39,019 nt of DNA, from positions 1-39,019 of the forward strand of contig WTGC01000023.1 of NCBI GenBank assembly GCA_011523705.1, read 5' to 3'. Below the pieces are notes generated by a model that was not told where the DNA came from, ran no database searches, and saw only the letters and a program-made list of their open reading frames with translations. Below are positions 34,011 through 39,019 of this stretch, piece after piece; the stretch's first letter is position 1; the number at the start of each line of letters is the position of its first letter. The stretch comes from Chloroflexota bacterium. Its GTDB lineage: Bacteria > Chloroflexota > Anaerolineae > Aggregatilineales > Phototrophicaceae. The position numbers and the translations under genes were made by a program.

Positions 34011-34730
34011 ATGTATGAGGTTGTGTACAGACAGACCAGACCACTGGTCCATTATCCAAATGATAAAGATTTTATGGATGACAGAACTTGCCGGCAGATT
34101 TTGTGGGGATTAGGTGTCCCGACACGTGGCAAGTCTATTACCGACATTTGCACAAATGTGCTGTTCAAGGTAACCAATTGCTTGAATACTCGCGAAGACC
34201 TTCTTCGCAAGATATTCATGGCGCAGCATTATCTTTGGGGAATTAATCGAATCAAGACGATGCTGCAAAATGAAGATCCTGACTATGACTTCCTAATTGC
34301 AATGGCGACATTCTCAATCTTCAACTCAATGGCATGTGCCATAAATGGAAAGCATGGTAACAACGCTAATGCTATGGATCTTAGCGGGAGTGAGTGGGCA
34401 AAGGCGAGGAAATACATTGAACTGGACACGGAAATGACAAATGAATTCCTTTGGAAGCTTGCAAGAAATCCTATACTTCACAGTTTGTTTACTGCAGACA
34501 GCGTGGAAGTGTCCAGAAACCTCCCCACCATATATGGTACTACTGAAACCAAAGATCTGAGAACCGGCAAAACTCAGATGGATCGGAATCTGAACTTTAA
34601 CGCTGTCAGCTGGTTCAGAACTGTAGAAAAAGGTTTCAGACAGTATCTGAGAGACCTTGCCCATCATGACAATGAAGAATTGCGCAAGAACCTTGTAGCA
34701 TACATGACAAATGGGGCTATGACTCCATAG
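34011..34730 (+). CDS. Unknown protein in an AT-rich gene
   Basis: The 239-residue product is not recognised. It is mostly alpha-helical in appearance, has Cys and Asn at above-average frequency, no signal peptide and no membrane helix. Its DNA is clearly AT-richer and uses A/T-ending codons more than its neighbours (for example tataattgca-like stretches and AAA/AAT codons), which suggests recent acquisition. The start ATG 34011 has GGAG seven bases upstream. It lies between the maturase and the ridA fragment/toxin-antitoxin region. A defence-related role would fit the location but has no sequence support. Confidence 0.7.
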   Translation: MYEVVYRQTRPLVHYPNDKDFMDDRTCRQILWGLGVPTRGKSITDICTNVLFKVTNCLNTREDLLRKIFMAQHYLWGINRIKTMLQNEDPDYDFLIAMATFSIFNSMACAINGKHGNNANAMDLSGSEWAKARKYIELDTEMTNEFLWKLARNPILHSLFTADSVEVSRNLPTIYGTTETKDLRTGKTQMDRNLNFNAVSWFRTVEKGFRQYLRDLAHHDNEELRKNLVAYMTNGAMTP

Positions 34731-34792
34731 ATTCAAGCCAGCTTAATTCGACGGTTGCTCATGTGGGCAACTCCGTTGGCTGAGCTTTGGAA

Positions 34793-34885
34793 AGGAATCA
34801 TGTCATGGCAAGGCAAGTCATCTCCACCAGCAAGGTGCCGGCCGCCGTCGGCGCATATTCGCTGGGCATCATCGCCAATGGCTAG
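34793..34885 (+). pseudogene. Truncated ridA copy (ribosome binding site and first 26 codons)
   Basis: From aggaatca before ATG 34805 to codon 26 the sequence matches the start of intact ridA at 35492. The peptide MARQVISTSKVPAAVGAYSL ends in GIIANG and then stops at TAG 34883-34885. It shares 22 of 26 residues with the real protein, whose sequence continues FVFTAGQ. Nucleotide differences are mostly synonymous, so the copy has been under the same constraints for some time or came from a related strain. Its stop overlaps the toxin gene's stop in a CTAG. Confidence 0.85.
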
Positions 34886-35214
34886 CTGGTTTCTTCAATC
34901 ACACGAATAATGACATCGTCTGGAATATCCGCGCGCTCTGTTTTCGAGTAGACCAGCAATAGCAACACGAGTCGCCCTGATCTCTCTTGATAGATGACAC
35001 GGAATCCGCCGCTTTTGCCGCGCCGCGCCGACCGATTCGGCAAGCGGACTTTATAAGCTTCGTAGCCGATTCCTACCAGCCTGACCCCCGGCCGGTCGTC
35101 CTCTTCTAGCCGTGTTGTAAGCCGGTCAACTTCAGCCTCTAACGAAGGAAATCTCCGGGCGAGCCTTCTTGATTCCCTGTCAAAAGCCCTAGATGTATCA
35201 ACTCGGGTCGGCAT
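34882..35214 (-). CDS. RelE/ParE-superfamily toxin
   Basis: The 110-residue product (from ATG 35214; TTG 35223 is an alternative) is basic and ends with the RelE-like stretch GKSGGFRVIYQERSGRLVLLLLVYSKTERADIPDDVI. Proteins of this type act as mRNA interferases or gyrase poisons on the ribosome or DNA. The N-terminal helices FDRESRRLARRFPSLEAEVDRL fit the family. It overlaps the upstream antitoxin gene, the usual antitoxin-first order, so the two form a type II module. Confidence 0.82.
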   Translation of the reverse strand: MPTRVDTSRAFDRESRRLARRFPSLEAEVDRLTTRLEEDDRPGVRLVGIGYEAYKVRLPNRSARRGKSGGFRVIYQERSGRLVLLLLVYSKTERADIPDDVIIRVIEETS

Positions 35215-35410
35215 CTTCCGCAATGATTTCTCGGAGTTCGCGCAATAGCTCGCGCGCTGGCCGCGTCCGCCCGGCTTTCACGTCTTCAAGACTCTCGCGC
35301 AGCATGTCGACGAGTTCTTCCGTCGTGGGCTCGTCATCATCTATCGCTGTGTTGAACTCGCTGTCCTCTTCTACAACCTTGGCCGCAGTCTTGCGTTCAA
35401 TGGGATCCAT
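35198..35410 (-). CDS. Antitoxin partner of the RelE-like toxin
   Basis: The 70-residue acidic protein (MDPIERKTAAKVVEEDSEF onward) has the size and charge of a type II antitoxin, with a Glu/Asp-rich middle and LRESLEDVKAGRTRPARELLRELREI as a likely toxin-binding helix. No DNA-binding motif is obvious. ATG 35410 follows GAGAGGA; the frame is open to GTG 35437. Its 3' end overlaps the toxin start by 17 bp. The call rests mainly on its position. Confidence 0.72.
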   Translation of the reverse strand: MDPIERKTAAKVVEEDSEFNTAIDDDEPTTEELVDMLRESLEDVKAGRTRPARELLRELREIIAEDADPS

Positions 35411-35491
35411 CAGAGTTTCCTCTCCCTTGACAGCCACAATAAAGATACCACAATCCTAAAACACGTTCCAACAGCCCATAGGAATCAACTC

Positions 35492-35878
35492 ATGCCAAAG
35501 CAAGTCATCTCCACTAGCAAGGCGCCGGCAGCGGTTGGCGCGTATTCGCAGGGCATCATCGCCAACGGCTTCGTCTTCACCGCCGGGCAGATTCCGCTGA
35601 TTCCAGGTACCAGCGATCTGCGCACGGGCGGGATTGAAGCGCAAACGCGCCAAGTCATGAATAACATCCGGGGCGTGCTGGAAGCGGCCGGCAGCGGGCT
35701 GGATCAGGTCGTCAAGACGACCGTATTCCTCGCTGACATCAACGACTTCGGCGCCTTTAACACCGTCTACAGCGAGTTCTTCCCGCAGGATCCGCCGGCG
35801 CGCACGACGGTGCAGGCGGGCGGCTTGCCGATTGGGGCGCTGATTGAGGTCGAGGCGGTGGCGCTGCTGGAATCGTAG
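35492..35878 (+). CDS. ridA: RidA family enamine/imine deaminase
   Basis: The 128-residue protein has the usual length and sequence of RidA/YjgF: AYSQGIIANGFVFTAGQIPLIPGT, EAQTRQVMNNIRGVLEAAGSGLDQVVKTTVFLADINDF and the C-terminal PARTTVQAGGLPIGALIEVEAVAL. The Arg in PARTTV binds the substrate carboxylate. It hydrolyses reactive 2-aminoacrylate-type intermediates made by PLP enzymes. The start ATG 35492 has AGGAA upstream. A truncated copy of its 5' end lies 687 bp upstream, with the toxin-antitoxin pair between. Confidence 0.95.
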   Translation: MPKQVISTSKAPAAVGAYSQGIIANGFVFTAGQIPLIPGTSDLRTGGIEAQTRQVMNNIRGVLEAAGSGLDQVVKTTVFLADINDFGAFNTVYSEFFPQDPPARTTVQAGGLPIGALIEVEAVALLES

Positions 35879-35952
35879 GCTACGCGGGAGAATGCGCGCC
35901 TGCTATACTTGGTAGCCTAGGCGGACGATATTGACTGAGGACAGGACCCCCG

Positions 35953-36516
35953 ATGATTGACGTCAATCAATTGCGCAAGGGCACGACATTCACCGAGAAT
36001 GGCAATCTCTATCGCGTAATGGAGTATCGCCATCACAAACCCGGGCGCGGCAAAGCGACCATCCGCGTGACAGTGCGTGATTTGCGCAGCGGCTCGACCA
36101 TAGAGATGACCTTCAACTCGGGCGAGCGGGTGGAAGATATTCGGGTGGAGGCGCAAACCGTTGAGTATCTCTACGCCGACGATGATTTCGTCACCTTCAT
36201 GAATACGGAAACGTACGACCAGCCGCAGTTAAACCGCGCCATCTTCGGCGATGACCTCCGGTTCATCAAGGACAGCATGGCGATCAAGCTGCTCAGTTAT
36301 GAGGGCGAAATTATCGATTACGAATTGCCGAAGACGATGGAATACGCGGTGGTCGAGGTGGAAGCGGCCGTCGCCGGCGATACCGCCAACAGCCCGACCA
36401 AGAAGATCAAGCTGGAGAGCGGCCTCGAGGTCAGCGCGCCGATGTTCATCAATGTCGGCGATGTGGTCAAGGTCAATCTCGAAGAAGAAGCTTACGTCAC
36501 GCGAGTGAGCAAGTAG
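35953..36516 (+). CDS. efp: Translation elongation factor P
   Basis: The 187-residue protein matches EF-P. Domain I starts IDVNQLRKGTTFTENGNLYRVMEYRHHKPGRGKATIRV, where the Lys in HHKPGRGKA (HKPG-R/G-K loop) is the residue modified in some bacteria. The OB-fold domains II and III follow, ending GLEVSAPMFINVGDVVKVNLEEEAYVTRVSK. It rescues ribosomes stalled at proline stretches. ATG 35953 has AGGA six bases upstream, and TATACT at 35904-35909 is a likely -10. A family A hairpin repeat lies 25 bp after the stop. Confidence 0.96.
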   Translation: MIDVNQLRKGTTFTENGNLYRVMEYRHHKPGRGKATIRVTVRDLRSGSTIEMTFNSGERVEDIRVEAQTVEYLYADDDFVTFMNTETYDQPQLNRAIFGDDLRFIKDSMAIKLLSYEGEIIDYELPKTMEYAVVEVEAAVAGDTANSPTKKIKLESGLEVSAPMFINVGDVVKVNLEEEAYVTRVSK

Positions 36517-36540
36517 CTGCTGGCTTGCGAGCGAGCTATT

Positions 36541-36588
36541 TTACCCCATCCCCCGTCTCCTTCCTCAGCTAGCTAAGGAAGGGGAGCC
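36541..36588. repeat. Dispersed repeat family A copy after efp
   Basis: The element begins taccccatcccccg, then a 7-bp hairpin CCTTCCT / AGGAAGG around cAGCTAGCTA, then ggggagcc. The match to 5445-5490 is close. It may terminate efp transcription. Confidence 0.75.
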
Positions 36589-36705
36589 AAAAGTGGCGGA
36601 TTTCTTAGAAAACCTTGGCATTTCGCAAGACCCGCCTCCCTATTGATTTGGTTTTGGAATCTTAGCTGTCAACTTCATTTGAGACTTGAATTGGTTGGCA
36701 GGTCT

Positions 36706-36732
36706 TGTAGGGGCGACCGATCAGGTCGCCCG
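36706..36732. repeat. Half copy of hairpin repeat family B
   Basis: tgtag followed by GGGCGACC-gatca-GGTCGCCC (36711-36731) matches the left half of the composite repeat at 17082-17160. It lies 20 bp after the stop of the convergent DUF2142 gene. Confidence 0.75.
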
Positions 36733-36751
36733 CTGCATCTAGAGCCGTCTG

Positions 36752-38149
36752 TCACGGCGACAAGCCCGGCACGATCACGCGAAACAGCAAGTAGATATCC
36801 AGTGCGAAGAGGCTGTTCAGCGCCAGCGGCGTGAGCCAATTGAGCCATCCCCAGCGCGACAGCAGGCGCGCGCGCCCGTATTCGACGCCGCAGACAATCG
36901 TCAAAGCGATGGGAATCAGCGCCGGATAGTGGTAGCGCCCCTGCCATTGCTGAAACTCGATGTTGTAATAGAGGAACTGCGCGGCGACCAGGAGCGCTGT
37001 CGTCAGCAAAAGAATACACACAGGGCGGGCAATGCGCGCCAGATACGCGGGCGGTTCGGGGCGCCGACTCTGACGTGTGGAATGCAAGGCGCCGGCGAAT
37101 CCCGCGAGCGTGAGCAGCGCGAATCCGCGATAGATCCAGCCGCCGAGGACGCTATCCAAGGGCAGCGCCATCCAGCCGAATTGCCCCCAGAAGCTCTTGA
37201 AGGCTGTGCTGGCTATCTGCGTCAGGTATGTGGCGAATCCATGCTGCGCGACATAGTCGGCTGTGCGCGGCTGATCGGAGACGACGGCGTCATGGGCGGC
37301 CAAGCCGAGGAAGTCGGGAAAGCCGTAAACAGTCATATTACGCAGCCACCAGAGGCCGCCCAGAATTCCCGCGATAAGGGCAAATGTCGCTAACTGTCTC
37401 AGCAATGACCGGGTCGAATCACTGTCGCGCCGCCACTTGAGCCAGATCGCCAGCGGAACGAGCAGCGCCAGAAAGCTGATCGTGATCTTCGTCAGCAGCG
37501 CGGCGCCCGTGATCAAGCCCAGTTGCCAGATCGGAACATTTTCCGAATGCAGATAGCGTACTAACAGCAGCAAGGCCAGCGCCACAAGAACTTCGGCCAG
37601 GGCGTCGTTGTTAACGGAAGCCATCATGCTCAAATGCTGCGGCAGGAAGGCGACCAGCGCCATCGCGCCCAGGACGATCTGCGGCTGGGACGGCATGATG
37701 CGGCGAGCGATGAAGTAGCTCAAGACGACGACAGCCGCGCCGAGGACGACCGAGAAGAGCCGAAGCGCCTTCAGATCGCCGGCGCCCAGCTTGAAGACGA
37801 CCGAAGCCAGCAGATAGTACAGCGGCGGATGGTGGTCTTCGTATTGAATGGTTTCGAGCTGACCGAGATGTTCGGCGGCAAATCTCGTCGATGTGAGCTG
37901 CGCCAGATAATCGCTGTTCCAGTCGCCCGCTTCTATCTGCGGGCAGCAGCCGTCTTGCGCGACCTGGCGGATATAGTTGTAGTGAGCGGGTTCGTCAGGG
38001 GCTTGCCAGGCGGGCGTGTATATCGCGTAGAGCGCGCCAGCGAAGAAATAGCCGATCATAATCAGGGCGAAAAGCGTTTTCTCAATGGAGCTACCGGCCA
38101 TGGTCGTCACGCGAGGTCTGGAGACAGTTGACATAGGCAATGATGGCAT
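36752..38149 (-). CDS. DUF2142/GT-C-like polytopic membrane glycosyltransferase
   Basis: The 465-residue membrane protein has about 10-12 predicted helices. Soon after helix 1 comes the motif APDEPAHYNYIRQV, and later QYEDHHPPLYYLLAS: the acidic-His loop and HPPLYY pattern of DUF2142/GT39-type glycosyltransferases that use lipid-linked sugars outside the membrane. Other features are FLPQHLSMMASVNNDALAE and a WQGRYHYPALIPIAL segment near the C-terminus. The exact sugar and acceptor are unknown. The start is uncertain among ATG 38149, 38134 and 38101; none has a strong site. It is divergent from yvcK, with a 182-bp gap between. Confidence 0.87.
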   Translation of the reverse strand: MPSLPMSTVSRPRVTTMAGSSIEKTLFALIMIGYFFAGALYAIYTPAWQAPDEPAHYNYIRQVAQDGCCPQIEAGDWNSDYLAQLTSTRFAAEHLGQLETIQYEDHHPPLYYLLASVVFKLGAGDLKALRLFSVVLGAAVVVLSYFIARRIMPSQPQIVLGAMALVAFLPQHLSMMASVNNDALAEVLVALALLLLVRYLHSENVPIWQLGLITGAALLTKITISFLALLVPLAIWLKWRRDSDSTRSLLRQLATFALIAGILGGLWWLRNMTVYGFPDFLGLAAHDAVVSDQPRTADYVAQHGFATYLTQIASTAFKSFWGQFGWMALPLDSVLGGWIYRGFALLTLAGFAGALHSTRQSRRPEPPAYLARIARPVCILLLTTALLVAAQFLYYNIEFQQWQGRYHYPALIPIALTIVCGVEYGRARLLSRWGWLNWLTPLALNSLFALDIYLLFRVIVPGLSP

Positions 38150-38331
38150 AACTTGGCTGAATTGTCAGTCTTATCTACCCCAACTGGCAGGCGCCGCGCG
38201 CGGGACAATTGCCAGCGGCGTCGGGCTGGTGAGCTCCAAGGGAATGGCTGAATTCGCGAAGGCGATTGATTATCGCGGGCGATATTTTGAGCTATACTTA
38301 GCCATGTTTCACCGCATCATACGAGGCTTCA

Positions 38332-39019
38332 ATGGGACAGAGCGGGTTCAAGGTCGTAGCCATCGGCGGTGGTTTGGGCGCCGTGCAGATCATGCAGGGC
38401 ATGCAGCGCCATACCGATGAATTGACCGGCATCATCGCCGTGACCGACACGGGCCGCAGCACCGGCATCGTGCGCGAGTTCGCCCAGATACCAGCCCCCG
38501 GCGATATCCGCAACGCGCTGGCGACGCTGGCGCTGGACGATGATTCGCTGCTGACGCGTGTGATGCAGCATCGGATCGCCGCGCCGGGCGACCCCAAGCT
38601 GGATGGCATGGCATTTGGCAATCTCTTCATCGCCGCGCTGACGCAGATGTCGGGCAGTTTTGTGATGGCGATCAACCAGATAAGCGAATTTTTGAATGTG
38701 CGGGCGAAGATTTATCCGGTCACGGAAGAGAACACTCATATCTGCGCCGAGCTGGTGGATGGCACGATTGTCGAGCAGGAATTCAATGTGCGGCGGCTGG
38801 ACAAAGCGGCGATCAAGCGCATCTTCGTGCAGAATCCGGAGGCGGTCGCCTACCGGCCGGCGATAGAAGCGATTCTCGCCGCGGACCTGATCACGATTGG
38901 GCCGGGCAGCCTCTTCACCACGGTGATCGCCTGCCTCGCCTTCAAGGGGATTTCGCAGGCAATACGCGACTCGAAGGCGCTGAAAGTCTACGTCTGCAAT
39001 ACGACGACGCAGCCGGGGC
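38332..39019 (+). CDS. yvcK: YvcK/CofD-like protein (gluconeogenesis factor), C-terminus cut by window edge
   Basis: ATG 38332 (GAGG site at 38323-38326) opens a frame that stays open to the window end, 229 residues. It starts GQSGFKVVAIGGGLGAVQIMQGMQR and continues with AVTDTGRSTGIVREFAQIPAPGDIRNALATLA, KLDGMAFGNLFIAAL and LITIGPGSLFTTVIACLAFKGI, all characteristic of the YvcK branch of the CofD superfamily. YvcK binds UDP-sugars and supports growth on gluconeogenic carbon and cell-wall synthesis. The more usual GGTGLSTLL-type motif is GGGLGAVQI here. A TATACT box at 38293-38298 may be its -10. The rest of the gene lies beyond the window. Confidence 0.9.
   Translation, partial: MGQSGFKVVAIGGGLGAVQIMQGMQRHTDELTGIIAVTDTGRSTGIVREFAQIPAPGDIRNALATLALDDDSLLTRVMQHRIAAPGDPKLDGMAFGNLFIAALTQMSGSFVMAINQISEFLNVRAKIYPVTEENTHICAELVDGTIVEQEFNVRRLDKAAIKRIFVQNPEAVAYRPAIEAILAADLITIGPGSLFTTVIACLAFKGISQAIRDSKALKVYVCNTTTQPG

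Overview
The window looks like a chromosomal segment of a free-living, moderately GC-rich bacterium, most plausibly a Chloroflexota (Anaerolineae-like) lineage. This rests on the gene mix: SpoVS without other sporulation genes, an AglEFG-type sugar transporter, DUF2142 and DUF2277 proteins, secreted Ig/PPC proteins, a small-protein/HNH pair, and many short dispersed hairpin repeats. The taxonomic call is an inference. No rRNA, tRNA, CRISPR array or complete insertion sequence was recognised.

Layout. 1-2468 (minus): transketolase followed by a polyprenol-phosphate mannosyltransferase cut by the window edge. 2469-4017: spoVS and a long AT-rich, gene-free stretch upstream of dnaA with five WTATCCCRR-like boxes, a candidate replication origin; dnaA runs 4018-5406. 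5649-8549: a large membrane VWA protein. 8556-13616 (minus): a binding-protein-dependent sugar transporter operon (binding protein with a one-base frameshift in a G8 run, attenuator-like hairpin, two permeases, beta-helix protein). One permease carries a periplasmic insert made of three repeats with an exact 64-residue period. No ATPase is present. 13788-19556: a fused double DinB protein, a methyltransferase, a K+-dependent-type Na+/Ca2+ exchanger, a NapH-like Fe-S membrane protein and a phytanoyl-CoA dioxygenase-like protein.

19753-30961: a formylglycine sulfatase (Cys type), a secreted Ig/PPC protein, holB, a quinone oxidoreductase-like MDR protein, DUF2277, a metallophosphoesterase, galE, a small membrane protein, a two-repeat small protein coupled to an HNH nuclease, and an RluD-type pseudouridine synthase. 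30980-35500 is the most accessory-looking part. It holds a stand-alone PD-(D/E)XK-like plus HEPN protein between inverted 15-bp repeats, the anaerobic sulfatase maturase, an AT-rich orphan gene, and a RelE-type toxin-antitoxin pair lying between a truncated and an intact ridA. 35492-39019: ridA, efp, a DUF2142 glycosyltransferase-like membrane protein and the start of yvcK.

Functional links. The Cys-type sulfatase and the anaerobic maturase would work together although 11 kb apart. The transporter and the sulfatase suggest use of sulfated or alpha-linked glycans. spoVS/oriC/dnaA, holB, efp, rluD and yvcK are housekeeping. The best candidates for something new are the HEPN/nuclease-like protein with its flanking repeats, the two-repeat protein plus HNH pair, the triplicated permease insert, and the ridA/toxin-antitoxin arrangement.
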